Source: Granulosicoccus sp045110475
GTDB lineage: Bacteria; Pseudomonadota; Gammaproteobacteria; Granulosicoccales; Granulosicoccaceae
DNA: 64,000 nt
Direction of reading: 5' to 3'
NCBI GenBank assembly: GCA_045110475.1
Contig: JBGCGC010000020.1
Location: 1-64,000 of the forward strand
Within the stretch, counting starts at the first letter, position 1. Every line of letters begins with the position of its first letter. Positions 42,995 to 52,408 of the stretch are shown here, piece by piece. Position numbers and translations under genes: made by a program. The notes beneath the pieces are model-generated. The model was not told where the DNA came from, searched no databases, and saw nothing but the letters and a program-made list of their open reading frames with translations.

Positions 42995-44248
42995 ATGTTT
43001 CAATCAGGCAGGGATATAGTGCCCATAAGCAAGTGGAGCAGGTGGCTTGTCCATCAGGGTTTCGTGTTGTCATTGTTGTGGGCGGTGGCTTCCCTGATCC
43101 CTCAGCATTCTGTTGCAGCAGATGGAAAAGCCAAACTGTCGATACCGGTCGTCTACGTTGCAAGAGAGGAAGAACCGAGGATTCCGTTGTCACTGCTTGA
43201 TGTTCCTGCCGAGAGTGAAGGCTTGCTTGGTACACAACTGGCACTCAATGATAATCAGACAACCGGGGACTTCCTTGGTCATGAGTACCTGCTCTCTGAG
43301 GCAATTGTAAAAGCCGACGATAATATCGACACGGCCGTTGCTGCACTCGGCGTGCAGGATGCTTCGATTTTCGTAGCCGATCTGTTGGCAGACGATCTGC
43401 TGGCATTGTCGACAGCCTATCCGCAAAGCGTGATCATCAACATCCGGGCGACAGATGATCGATTACGTAACGCCGATTGCCAGGCCAATGTTCTGCATGT
43501 GGCTCCCAGTCGCACCATGCTGGCGGACGGGCTTGTGCAGTTTCTGGTCTGGAAGAAATGGGATGAGTTGGTGCTGGTTACCGGTAGACACCCGGAAGAT
43601 GCGCTTTATGCCGAGGCCATGCGGGGTTCTGTGCAGCGATACGGGTTGGAGATGGTGGAAGAGAGACCATGGACATCTATCCCGGGTGCACGCAGAACCG
43701 ATTCCGGTCATCACAATCTGCAGCAAGAAATACCAACCTTTAGTCGCTTTGATGCCCATGATGTGGTTCTTGTCGCTGACGAGGCAGATGAATTCGGTGA
43801 ATATTTCTCCTATCGTACCGATGCACCGCGCCCGGTTGCCGGTACGCAGGGGCTGACGCCCACCACCTGGCATCGATCACAAGAGCAGTGGGGGGCAACC
43901 CAGATACAAAGGCGTTTTTTAAAACTCGCCAATCGATACATGACTCCTCGCGACTACAGTGGCTGGGCTGCCATGCGCAGTATTGGTGAAGCTGTTACCC
44001 AGACATCAAGTAATGCGGCTGACGATATTCGCGAGTTTTTATTATCAGACCGATTCAATCTTGCAGGTTTCAAGGGTGTGCCGTTGACATTCAGAAACTG
44101 GAATGGACAACTGCGACAGCCCATACTGGTAGTGGGACCACGAATGCTGGTAAGCGTATCACCGCAGGATGGTTTTTTGCATCCAGTCAGTATTCTGGAC
44201 ACCATCGGTTTCGACAAGGCGCAGTCCGGCTGCGAAAAATTTCAGTAA
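42995..44248 (+). CDS. PQQ-associated ABC transporter-type substrate-binding protein
   Basis: 417 residues from the ATG at 42995 (gaggaa just upstream). Signal peptide around residues 18-42. Type I periplasmic binding protein fold with VYVAREEEPRIP at the mature start, WDELVLVTGRHPEDALYAEAM in the middle and SGWAAMRSIGEAV later. This group is associated with PQQ-dependent alcohol oxidation. No permease or ATPase gene is beside it, so it may act other than in import. Confidence 0.85.
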   Translation: MFQSGRDIVPISKWSRWLVHQGFVLSLLWAVASLIPQHSVAADGKAKLSIPVVYVAREEEPRIPLSLLDVPAESEGLLGTQLALNDNQTTGDFLGHEYLLSEAIVKADDNIDTAVAALGVQDASIFVADLLADDLLALSTAYPQSVIINIRATDDRLRNADCQANVLHVAPSRTMLADGLVQFLVWKKWDELVLVTGRHPEDALYAEAMRGSVQRYGLEMVEERPWTSIPGARRTDSGHHNLQQEIPTFSRFDAHDVVLVADEADEFGEYFSYRTDAPRPVAGTQGLTPTTWHRSQEQWGATQIQRRFLKLANRYMTPRDYSGWAAMRSIGEAVTQTSSNAADDIREFLLSDRFNLAGFKGVPLTFRNWNGQLRQPILVVGPRMLVSVSPQDGFLHPVSILDTIGFDKAQSGCEKFQ

Positions 44249-44273
44249 ACCTTCAAACGAATGTACAGAATCC

Positions 44274-45248
44274 ATGAATAGATCATATCGCCATGTGTTG
44301 CTTGGTCTGCTGTTGAGCTTAGCTGCGACACATACTTACGGCTACACCATCTATGTGTCCAACGAAAAGGACAACACAATCTCAGTCATTGATGGTGAAT
44401 CCCTCGAAGTGGTGGAAACCATCGACGTCGGGCAGCGTCCGCGTGGCATAGTATTGAGTAACGACGGAAAACTGTTGTACATGTGTACCAGTGACGATAA
44501 CCATGTTGAAGTCATGGATGTTGAAACCAAGGAAATTCTGCATACACTGCCCTCTGGTCCTGATCCGGAGCTCATGGCGCTTAGTCCGGATGGCAGGTAC
44601 TTGTACATCGCCAATGAGGACGACAATCTGGTAACAGTCGTTGATGTTGAGGAACGATTGAAAGTGACAGAGATTCCCGTAGGAATAGAGCCCGAAGGCA
44701 TCGGGCTCAGTCCAGACGGCAAATGGCTGGTCAATACCTCAGAGACCACCAACATGGCGCATTTTATCGATACTGAAACACTGGAAATCGAGGCCAATGT
44801 GCTGGTAGACACCCGTCCGCGCGTCGCTCAGTTCACCAGTGATGGAAGCGAAGTGTGGGTATCTGCAGAGATCGGTGGAACCGTTGCAGTGATTGATACT
44901 GACACCAAGGAAATAAAGACGCGGATAACGTTTGATGTTCGTGGGTTGCCGCCCGAAACCATTCAGCCTGTGGGGATCAAGCTGTCCACCGATGGCAGTA
45001 ATAAGGCCTATATTGCTCTTGGACCTTCTGCTCGCGTGGCCGTGGTGGATATGACAAGTTTTGAGGTTGAGGATTACATGCTGGTTGGGCCTCGCGTCTG
45101 GAATCTTGAATTTTCGCCAGATCAGAAAAGACTGTTTACAACGAATGGGATCAGTGGTGATGTCTCTGTCATTGATCTTGAAAAACAGCGAGTCATCAAG
45201 TCAGTGAAAGTCGGCCGCCTGCCATGGGGCATAGTGGTGCGCCCATGA
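44274..45248 (+). CDS. PQQ-associated YVTN-type beta-propeller protein
   Basis: 324 residues from the ATG at 44274; signal peptide to HTYG. Seven repeats of the YVTN type, e.g. IYVSNEKDNTISVIDGES, LYMCTSDDNHVEVMD and LYIANEDDNLVTVVD. Secreted or outer-face propeller common in quinoprotein clusters. Its end overlaps the next gene by four bases. Confidence 0.9.
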   Translation: MNRSYRHVLLGLLLSLAATHTYGYTIYVSNEKDNTISVIDGESLEVVETIDVGQRPRGIVLSNDGKLLYMCTSDDNHVEVMDVETKEILHTLPSGPDPELMALSPDGRYLYIANEDDNLVTVVDVEERLKVTEIPVGIEPEGIGLSPDGKWLVNTSETTNMAHFIDTETLEIEANVLVDTRPRVAQFTSDGSEVWVSAEIGGTVAVIDTDTKEIKTRITFDVRGLPPETIQPVGIKLSTDGSNKAYIALGPSARVAVVDMTSFEVEDYMLVGPRVWNLEFSPDQKRLFTTNGISGDVSVIDLEKQRVIKSVKVGRLPWGIVVRP

Positions 45249-45874
45249 AAAAACTCGTCAGACGGGTCTGTGTATCGGTGAGTTACGGCATTGCTGTGCT
45301 AGCGGTCATGGTCGTTCAGGCGCAAGAGATCGATCCAGAGTGGCCATGTATTCAGCGACTGATTCCTGAGGTCTCGCCTGCCGTGATGTGGCCTGTCCCG
45401 GTTGAAGACAGCATGCGCAAACAATATCGGCAGGATACCCGGATAAGAGCACTGGCTGAGGAGCTGGGTGATATTGAATCTTTCACCGAAGCCCATCAAC
45501 AATCGATCACCGATTTTGCCGATAGCGTGTCAGAGCCCGAACGGGAGTTACAGCTTACGCTGCTTGCCACTGGCGTGGTGGATGTCAGTAATCGCATTCG
45601 AAAAGATTACATCAGTGGTATCAAGCGATATACACGACAGCAAATTGCTATTTCCGAACAGATTGAAAGTTCTCTCAACGAACTCAGCTTGCTTGATGGA
45701 CAGGATGGTGGCAACACAGCGGATGCGCGACTGGAAGTTCAGGAAACGCTGCGCTGGCACGAACGTGTCTATGATCAGCGTGAACGCTCAATACAGCTTT
45801 TGTGCGAGGCTCCAGTCGAACTGGAGCAGGAACTCAGCGAAGTGTTGAGATTCACTGCGCAGTATCTTCCGTAG
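45245..45874 (+). CDS. Exported helical protein of the PQQ-associated operon
   Basis: 209 residues from the ATG at 45245 overlapping the propeller stop (ATGA). Signal peptide residues 1-26 (VVQAQE). Mature protein mostly helical, with WPCIQRLIPEVSPAVMWP at its start and a coiled-coil-like middle. A Cys pair (CIQ and LLCEAP) is likely disulphide linked. No named function. Confidence 0.7.
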   Translation: MKKLVRRVCVSVSYGIAVLAVMVVQAQEIDPEWPCIQRLIPEVSPAVMWPVPVEDSMRKQYRQDTRIRALAEELGDIESFTEAHQQSITDFADSVSEPERELQLTLLATGVVDVSNRIRKDYISGIKRYTRQQIAISEQIESSLNELSLLDGQDGGNTADARLEVQETLRWHERVYDQRERSIQLLCEAPVELEQELSEVLRFTAQYLP

Positions 45875-45878
45875 CCTC

Positions 45879-46886
45879 ATGTTCAAGCGTGACAGGTTGG
45901 AGGAACGCTTGAAAAATCGCCCTACACTATCGGCGTTTTGTATTATCACTGCCATTTGTTTGCCAACCATTTATCTACCAACAATAGTTCATGCGCAGGT
46001 AGCAGAAGAAGATAAGCCTCTTGATTTTTCGTTCACTCTCACCGCACCCGGAGAGAAGGTTACGATTGACGAATTTCGGCTTCACGTCAGCTGCCTGGGC
46101 TCTGGCCAGACGACGGTGCTCTTCGAGGCTGGTCTGGGTGGGAGTTCCATGGAATGGATTCCCATTCAGGAGCAAATTGCTGAGCGAGCGCGTGCGTGCG
46201 TCTACGACAGGGCAGGTTACGCATGGAGCGACCCTTCACCGCATCCAAGCGATGCACAATCTCTGTCTCGTGAAGCTGACATCATGCTCGATAGAATTGG
46301 TGCTGATGGTCCCTTGTTGCTGGTCGGGCATTCCTTCGGCGGGTTTGTCATAAGAGAACTGGCCCTGCTTCGCAAGGCTGAAATGATAGGCATGATTCTG
46401 GTCGATGCATCGCATGAAGATCAACTTCCCAGACTCGAAAAACTGGTAGGCAAGAACATGATGCCGCGGGGAACCAGTTTTTTTGTCTCACCGCCAAAGC
46501 CGCCAGAGTCCTTGCCTGAAGACCTGCAAAGGAAAATTCAGGCGTTCTCGCGCATGCGCAAGACCTATGTGGCATTGCATTCAGAAATGCAGTTCTTTCG
46601 TGAATCCGCCAGCCAGGTTCGGCGTGACCGTGTTGTGGTGGATTATCCGGTGACCGTTGTCAGTCGCGGTCAGGATTTATACACACTGCAAGAGCTGGGA
46701 GAACAGAAAACCGCAATATGGGAGGATCTCCAGAAGGACCTTGCGACGTTAAGCTCGCAATCAACAAGAATAGTTGCTACGCAGAACGGTCATCATGTGC
46801 ACACGGAAAACCCTGAACTCATCATACAGGTTATTAACGACATACTTGACGGCAAACAATCTGAAGGTAAGGGCGAGGATAAGTGA
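45879..46886 (+). CDS. Alpha/beta hydrolase, exported
   Basis: 335 residues. Possible signal or anchor at residues about 17-38. The hydrolase fold has VLFEAGLGGSSMEW, VYDRAGYAWSDPS, nucleophile elbow LLVGHSFGGFV (Ser about 151), and the His in TQNGHHVHTENP near the end. Cys in RLHVSCLGSG and ARACVYD may pair. Substrate unknown; found upstream of SoxC-like gene with a four-base overlap (GTGA). Confidence 0.82.
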   Translation: MFKRDRLEERLKNRPTLSAFCIITAICLPTIYLPTIVHAQVAEEDKPLDFSFTLTAPGEKVTIDEFRLHVSCLGSGQTTVLFEAGLGGSSMEWIPIQEQIAERARACVYDRAGYAWSDPSPHPSDAQSLSREADIMLDRIGADGPLLLVGHSFGGFVIRELALLRKAEMIGMILVDASHEDQLPRLEKLVGKNMMPRGTSFFVSPPKPPESLPEDLQRKIQAFSRMRKTYVALHSEMQFFRESASQVRRDRVVVDYPVTVVSRGQDLYTLQELGEQKTAIWEDLQKDLATLSSQSTRIVATQNGHHVHTENPELIIQVINDILDGKQSEGKGEDK

Positions 46887-48190
46887 CGGATGAGACTGAC
46901 ACTGATCGCTTGCAAACCTTTGCGTTGCAGGCTCCTGGTGTCGACGAAAAATCCATGGCTGAGGAACCCGTGGGAAATGCACCACTTCCGAGACGTCAAT
47001 TTTTGCACCGTGCGACGCTTGGTTTAACAACACTAAGCGCCGGTGCAGCCCTGTCCGCCACACCACATGAAAGCTGGCTTGAAGCAGGCTCCGGGTTCAC
47101 CAACTACGGTCAGGCAGATACAGAGGCGAACGGCATCATTCGCTGGATTTCTGCAAACCCGGCAGTACCGGGCGAAGGTGTTAGCTGGACACCCCTGCAC
47201 GAGTTGGAAGGCACGATTACGCCTAACGGGCTGCACTTCGAAAGGCATCACAATGGTATTCCAGAAGTTGATGCAAACAAGTGGACACTGTATCTACACG
47301 GTGGCGTTGATCGCGCATTGTCTTTTTCACTTGAAGCGCTGCGTCGCTACCCAATGGAATCAAGGACTGGTTTTATAGAATGTGGAGGGAACAGCAACAC
47401 ACTGTGGCGCGATACGCCGACACAAGCTGCTGCTGGTCACTTACACGGTTTGGTGTCATGCGCCGAATGGACAGGCGTACGTTTGTCCATTTTGCTGGAA
47501 GAGGCTGGCATTGAGGCGGATGCTCAATGGCTTATTGCTGATGGACTTGATGCATCGGGTGTCACTGTCAGTCTGCCGTTGAGCAAATGCCTTGATGATG
47601 TATTGGTTGCGCTCTACCAGAATGGAGAGCCCCTGCGTCGTGAAAACGGTTTTCCCGCCAGACTTTTTGTTCCCGGCTGGGAAGGTATTGTCAACACAAA
47701 ATGGTTGCGATCATTGCAAGTGTCAACAACACCTTTGTGGTCGAAATTCGATACCGTCAGCTATACCGATTTAATGCAAGACGGTCGTGCCGATCGTATG
47801 ACATTTACCATGGGGGTGAAATCCGTGATTACCTCTCCTTCTTTGGGTGACAATCTCGAGCCCGGGTTTTGCGAGATACGCGGTCTTGCCTGGAGTGGTG
47901 CGGGGTCTATCGACAGCGTGGAGGTTAGTACTGATGGCGGCCTGACATGGCGCCAGACAAAGCTGCAAACCCCCGTTCTAGACAAGTCGCTTACGCGATT
48001 TACGATTGCGTGGCAGTGGACAGGAGAGCCTTGTGTGTTAATGAGCCGCGCGTTAGATTCCGCCGGACGGGTACAACCAACTCGAAAGGCGTTGATTGGC
48101 GAAAAAGGTAGCAACGCGTACTACCACTTCAATGCGATTCTGGCGTGGGAGGTCTTTGCTGATGGAACGCTCAGGCATGTGTATAGTTGA
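46883..48190 (+). CDS. SoxC-like molybdopterin oxidoreductase (sulfite dehydrogenase family)
   Basis: 435 residues from the GTG at 46883. Twin-arginine signal LPRRQFLHRATLGLTTLS near residue 36. The molybdenum ligand Cys is in FIECGGNSN near residue 173. C-terminal dimerisation domain (SPSLGDNLEPGFCEIRGLAWSG) completes the SoxC/SorA pattern. Followed by a SoxD-like cytochrome, so probably a SoxCD-type pair outside a full sox operon. Confidence 0.9.
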   Translation: MTDETDTDRLQTFALQAPGVDEKSMAEEPVGNAPLPRRQFLHRATLGLTTLSAGAALSATPHESWLEAGSGFTNYGQADTEANGIIRWISANPAVPGEGVSWTPLHELEGTITPNGLHFERHHNGIPEVDANKWTLYLHGGVDRALSFSLEALRRYPMESRTGFIECGGNSNTLWRDTPTQAAAGHLHGLVSCAEWTGVRLSILLEEAGIEADAQWLIADGLDASGVTVSLPLSKCLDDVLVALYQNGEPLRRENGFPARLFVPGWEGIVNTKWLRSLQVSTTPLWSKFDTVSYTDLMQDGRADRMTFTMGVKSVITSPSLGDNLEPGFCEIRGLAWSGAGSIDSVEVSTDGGLTWRQTKLQTPVLDKSLTRFTIAWQWTGEPCVLMSRALDSAGRVQPTRKALIGEKGSNAYYHFNAILAWEVFADGTLRHVYS

Positions 48191-48815
48191 ACGAGGATTG
48201 CGAGTCGCAGGGGCTACCCTGGTCAACAGCTTGCCAACGGTCAATGGCCAGTCTGCGAATCTGAGTCGTCTCAGGCGTTTATTCGTGTTGTTGATGGCAG
48301 TTTGTATGTTTTTATTTTCAACAGCGCAAGCCGCCAACGATTCTACGGATACCTCTATCCCCAACGATATCAATCTGGGTGTTGTGTTAACTGATAGTCA
48401 ACGCAACAGTCTGCCCGGACATGTGTTCACTGACGGGACGGGTTTGCCGGATGGGAAAGGTACCAGCGTTGTGGGCGAACCGCTGTATGCACAGCATTGT
48501 GCAAGTTGTCACGGCTCGGTGGGGCAAGGCGGAAAAGCTCTGGAGCTTGTGGGTGATGCCAGTTTGCTGGCAAGCGACTATCCAGATAGAGGGATAGGCG
48601 TTTACTGGCCTTACGCGTCCACGCTATACGAATACATAAACCGTTCGATGCCACCTGCCACCCCCGGGATGTTCACTGTCGATGAACTTTATTCGATTAT
48701 TGCCCACTTGCTTGAACTTAATGAGCTACTTGAGCCTGGCTTTGTGTTGGACAAGCGATCGCTGAGTGGGCTGAAGCTTCCTAACCGGGATGGCTTTGAT
48801 ACGATTGCCCGGTAG
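48177..48815 (+). CDS. SoxD-like cytochrome c
   Basis: 212 residues from the ATG at 48177 (overlapping the SoxC-like stop); an ATG at 48162 is an alternative. Anchor or signal at residues about 32-52 (FVLLMAVCMFLFS). Single heme motif CASCH, axial Met candidate in RSMPPATPGMF. Architecture fits the cytochrome partner of SoxC. Shorter than many SoxD (one heme). Confidence 0.85.
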   Translation: MCIVERGLRVAGATLVNSLPTVNGQSANLSRLRRLFVLLMAVCMFLFSTAQAANDSTDTSIPNDINLGVVLTDSQRNSLPGHVFTDGTGLPDGKGTSVVGEPLYAQHCASCHGSVGQGGKALELVGDASLLASDYPDRGIGVYWPYASTLYEYINRSMPPATPGMFTVDELYSIIAHLLELNELLEPGFVLDKRSLSGLKLPNRDGFDTIAR

Positions 48816-48891
48816 TGGGTTGAGTTAGTATCGATGCGCTGTGCGGATGGATACGGCGCGTGCGCTGGCATCACGAGATCTTGCAGGTAAC

Positions 48892-48929
48892 GCCCCTGTC
48901 ACAGCAGGATACTCCAGTGTGACAGGGGC
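48892..48929. terminator. Bidirectional terminator between the SoxD-like and adhC genes
   Basis: Eleven-base stem GCCCCTGTCAC/GTGACAGGGGC (48892-48902 and 48919-48929); a second short hairpin (ggggccgtgcccc, 48925-48937) overlaps it. Lies between convergent genes. Confidence 0.82.
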
Positions 48930-48938
48930 CGTGCCCCA

Positions 48939-50048
48939 CTAGTAAAGTACCACGCTGCGAATGCTCTCACCCGAGTGCATCAGGTCAAAGGCCTTGTTGA
49001 TATCATCAAGTGGCATGGTGTGTGTAATGAGGCTATCTATATCGATACGACCATCCATGTACATGTCAACGATCTTCGGGACATCGGTTCGGCCTCTGGC
49101 GCCACCGAAAGCGCTTCCACGCCATACTCTTCCTGTGACTAATTGAAAAGGCCGGGTGCTGATTTCCTTGCCTGCGCCAGCTACACCGATGACTACGCTC
49201 TCACCCCAACCCTTGTGGCAGCATTCGAGAGCTGCACGCATGACATCTACATTGCCGATGCATTCGAAGGAGTAATCTGCGCCACCGCCTGTGAGCTCTA
49301 CCAGATGATCGACAAGGTTGTCGCCATGCTCTTTTGGATTGACGAAGTGAGTCATACCGAACTTCTCGGCAACGGCTTTTTTGTCATCATTCAGATCGAC
49401 GCCAACGATTTGGCGAGCACCTATCATACGCAAGCCCTGAATAACGTTGAGTCCGATGCCGCCGAGTCCGAAAACGACGGCAGTGCAATTAGGCTCTGCC
49501 TTGGCTGTAAACATGACAGCACCGACGCCTGTGGTAACACCACAACCGATGTAGCAGATTTTTTCGAAGGAGGCGTCCTTGCGCACTTTTGCCAATGAAA
49601 TTTCTGGAAGTACCGTGTGATTGGCAAACGTCGAGCAACCCATATAATGCAAAATAGGCTTGCCGTTGTAGGAAAATCGTGATGTGCCATCAGGCATGAG
49701 GCCCTGGCCTTGAGTAGAGCGAACTTTCTGGCACAGATTGGTTTTGGGATTAAGGCAGTATTCGCATTCTCGACATTCTGGTGTGTACAGGGGAATGACA
49801 TGATCACCGGGCACAAGGCTGGTAACGCCCGGGCCCACTTCCAGCACGACACCGGCACCTTCATGACCGAGGATGGCGGGGAATGCACCTTCAGGGTCAG
49901 CTCCTGAGCGTGTAAATTCGTCGGTATGACAGATCCCCGTAGCCTTGATTTCGACCAGAACTTCTCCGGCCTTGGGGCCTTCAAGATCGACTTCGACAAT
50001 CTCTAAGGGTTTACCTGCTTCAAAAGCTACAGCTGCGCGGGTTTTCAT
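48939..50048 (-). CDS. adhC: S-(hydroxymethyl)glutathione dehydrogenase, class III alcohol dehydrogenase
   Basis: 369 residues from the ATG at 50048 (AGGAG upstream). Zinc-dependent MDR alcohol dehydrogenase: catalytic zinc set TGICHTDEFTRSG and GHEGAGVV, structural zinc Cys in CRECEYCLNPKTNLC, NAD-binding VFGLGGIGLNVIQG. The sequence and length match the glutathione-dependent formaldehyde dehydrogenase group. It would remove formaldehyde made by methanol oxidation in this organism. Confidence 0.95.
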   Translation of the reverse strand: MKTRAAVAFEAGKPLEIVEVDLEGPKAGEVLVEIKATGICHTDEFTRSGADPEGAFPAILGHEGAGVVLEVGPGVTSLVPGDHVIPLYTPECRECEYCLNPKTNLCQKVRSTQGQGLMPDGTSRFSYNGKPILHYMGCSTFANHTVLPEISLAKVRKDASFEKICYIGCGVTTGVGAVMFTAKAEPNCTAVVFGLGGIGLNVIQGLRMIGARQIVGVDLNDDKKAVAEKFGMTHFVNPKEHGDNLVDHLVELTGGGADYSFECIGNVDVMRAALECCHKGWGESVVIGVAGAGKEISTRPFQLVTGRVWRGSAFGGARGRTDVPKIVDMYMDGRIDIDSLITHTMPLDDINKAFDLMHSGESIRSVVLY

Positions 50049-50161
50049 ACTCACTCCTGTTATTGGTTTGGCACTGATGATAAACGTAAAGCCGAGTCAG
50101 TGAAAGCAGGGTTTAAACGCCAAATAGAACATCGGGTGGGTTAATGCCGGTTAATGCCCAA

Positions 50162-51094
50162 TTAGCGCTGGTAGGGATTGTCATGTTCCGGCCCCGGCGG
50201 CTTGAATCGCTTGTGCATCCAGAAATATTGCTCAGGCTGGGATCTTACCTGAGCTTCGAACAAATCATTGACCTGTTGAGTGGCTTGCTGATCATCGTCG
50301 CTACCGATGATCAATGGCTGTCCGATAGTCAAGGTGTAACGTCCGGTGTTGCCATGACGCGTTGGTACCAGCGGCAATACGATTGCTCCGGTCATGCTGG
50401 CAATCCGCCGTGTCCCGGCGGTTGTCAGCACTGCCTGATTAAAAAATTGTGTCTCTATGCCTCCATGGCTGCGGGATACGCTCTGATCGGGTGAATACCA
50501 GACCACCTCGCCTTGCTTCAATTTACGAATCACCTGACGCATCTGCCGATTGTCTATGAGAGATTGCAAAAATCGACTGCGACGATTGGTCAGGAAAGCA
50601 GCAAACAGTGCATTCTTCGGTGGATCAAATACCGCAGATACCGGATAGCGAGGCCCGAGGATAGCGGCGTTCATTTCCAGCAAACTGAAGTGTGCCTGTA
50701 AAAGAATGACACCGCGGTTTAATGAGAGGGCTTGCTCCAGATTATCGGCGCCCTTGAGTGTAAATCGGTGATCGTAGAAACTCGTTGGCCGGAACCACAG
50801 ACTGGCGCCCTCTGCAATACTCATTCCCACATGTGCGTAAACCTTGCGCGCCATCTGGACTCTTGTCTCGAGGCTTGTGTCTGGAAAACCAATGGCAAGG
50901 TTAGTCAATGTAACGCGGCGCCGAGCCGGTAGAAGATGCCAGACAAGCGAGCCGATCTGCCGGCCTATAGCAAGTTGTGTGTCGTAGGGCAGTCTGGAAA
51001 GTAGCCACAGCAGCGAAATTCCAAGCCAGGTTGGCCAGTAACGAGGCGACAGATAGGATCGCCAGTTAATGGGGTACGATGAAGAATCAGTCAT
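50162..51094 (-). CDS. LpxL/HtrB-like lipid A acyltransferase
   Basis: 310 residues from the ATG at 51094; the open frame to 51277 overlaps the next gene's start and has no family match. N-terminal membrane anchor (PTWLGISLLWLLSRLPYD). Active motif QAHFSLLEMN (HX4E) near residue 129. Transfers an acyl chain to lipid A (or a similar lipid) at the inner membrane. Divergent from the lhgO-like gene. Confidence 0.88.
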   Translation of the reverse strand: MTDSSSYPINWRSYLSPRYWPTWLGISLLWLLSRLPYDTQLAIGRQIGSLVWHLLPARRRVTLTNLAIGFPDTSLETRVQMARKVYAHVGMSIAEGASLWFRPTSFYDHRFTLKGADNLEQALSLNRGVILLQAHFSLLEMNAAILGPRYPVSAVFDPPKNALFAAFLTNRRSRFLQSLIDNRQMRQVIRKLKQGEVVWYSPDQSVSRSHGGIETQFFNQAVLTTAGTRRIASMTGAIVLPLVPTRHGNTGRYTLTIGQPLIIGSDDDQQATQQVNDLFEAQVRSQPEQYFWMHKRFKPPGPEHDNPYQR

Positions 51095-51182
51095 CAAACT
51101 GGCTGGGGTGAAGAAAACTGGTTGATCATTGTAGTCTTGAAAGACGGATTGCGCAGGCTGAATCTGGAGGTGAGTGTCGGGA

Positions 51183-52304
51183 ATGAGCGTCGATTGCGAA
51201 TGTGTGGTTATCGGAAGCGGTGTCGTGGGTCTTGCGATAGCCGCCAATCTGGCCGCACGCGGACGTGAAGTTATCATTCTGGAGTCCGAAGCAGACTATG
51301 GCAGTGTCACCAGCGCCAGAAACTCCGAAGTCATCCATGCCGGAATTTACTACGCGGCACACAGTCTGAAGGCGCGCTACTGCGTACGTGGCAAACAGCT
51401 CCTGTACGCATATTGCAAGCAACGGCACATTCCTCATCAACGGTGTGGAAAACTGATTGTTGCTACTGATCAGGCGCAGCTTCAGCAACTTGAACAGATC
51501 AGAATGCGAGCACAGGCAAACGGCGTAAGCGATCTTGTCTTTCTGACAAAAGATAAGGCACAGTCACTGGAGCCCATGCTGGCCTGTACCGGCGCGTTGC
51601 TGTCTCCTTCAACCGGGATACTGGATAGTCACGCATTCATGGTATCGCTCTTGGGTGATGCGGAGAATCTGGGGGCCATACTTGCGCGTGGCACGCGTGT
51701 CGACAAGATTCAGTTTAGTGAAAACCATGCCTGCTATAAGTTGCTGACGAGCAGCGATCAGCAAGTGACGCTAACAGCACGGCAAGTCATCAACGCTGCT
51801 GGTCATGGTGCGTCCGCATTGGCAAATTCGATTGAGCAGATACCAGACAGACTACGGACGCAATCGGTCATGTCCAAGGGAAATTATTTCTCACTGTCAA
51901 TGAAATCCCCGTTTTCACGTCTGGTCTATCCAGTGCCTGAAGAAGGCGGACTGGGTGTGCACTTGACGATCGATCTGGCAGGGCGAGCGCGTTTTGGGCC
52001 GGATGTGGAACCGGTGGTTTGTGAGGATTATGCTGTCAACCCGGCTCGCGCTGATGGCTTTGCAGTTGCGATACGCAAATACTGGCCAGAGTTGCCAGAC
52101 AATGCACTGCACCCGGATTATTCAGGAATACGACCACGTGTTCGTTCTGGTGGGGAGCTGTATTCCGACTTTATTTTGCAGGGGCCAGCGCAACACGGAT
52201 TGTCAGGGCTGGTTAATCTTCTGGGCATTGAGTCACCAGGCCTTACCGCAGCTCTGGCTATTGCCGAGACTGTGAGCGACATGATTGACCAGAAGCCTTA
52301 CTAG
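51183..52304 (+). CDS. FAD-dependent oxidoreductase, L-2-hydroxyglutarate oxidase-like
   Basis: 373 residues from the ATG at 51183; a GTG at 51174 is possible. DAO-family fold: VIGSGVVGLAIAANLAARG at the N-terminus, TSARNSEVIHAGIYY near 45 and SGIRPRVR near 320, the three signatures of LhgO/YgaF-like enzymes. C-terminal GLTAALAIAE closes the FAD site. Probably oxidises L-2-hydroxyglutarate to 2-oxoglutarate. Confidence 0.88.
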   Translation: MSVDCECVVIGSGVVGLAIAANLAARGREVIILESEADYGSVTSARNSEVIHAGIYYAAHSLKARYCVRGKQLLYAYCKQRHIPHQRCGKLIVATDQAQLQQLEQIRMRAQANGVSDLVFLTKDKAQSLEPMLACTGALLSPSTGILDSHAFMVSLLGDAENLGAILARGTRVDKIQFSENHACYKLLTSSDQQVTLTARQVINAAGHGASALANSIEQIPDRLRTQSVMSKGNYFSLSMKSPFSRLVYPVPEEGGLGVHLTIDLAGRARFGPDVEPVVCEDYAVNPARADGFAVAIRKYWPELPDNALHPDYSGIRPRVRSGGELYSDFILQGPAQHGLSGLVNLLGIESPGLTAALAIAETVSDMIDQKPY

Positions 52305-52341
52305 TGACCCACGCGGGTGGTTTGAAATCACTTTTTAACAG
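52302..52341 (+). terminator. Likely terminator after the lhgO-like gene
   Basis: Starts at the TAG stop. AGTGA/TCACT arms enclose a small ACCC/GGGT hairpin and are followed by TTTTT. The first 20 bases resemble the right arm of the 16459-16624 element (about 17 of 22 positions). Confidence 0.45.
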
Positions 52342-52408
52342 GCGCCCCCAACATACATGATGCACACTGCCTAAATCCATAGTGGATAGTCTGGAGCAGG
52401 GGAAAACG

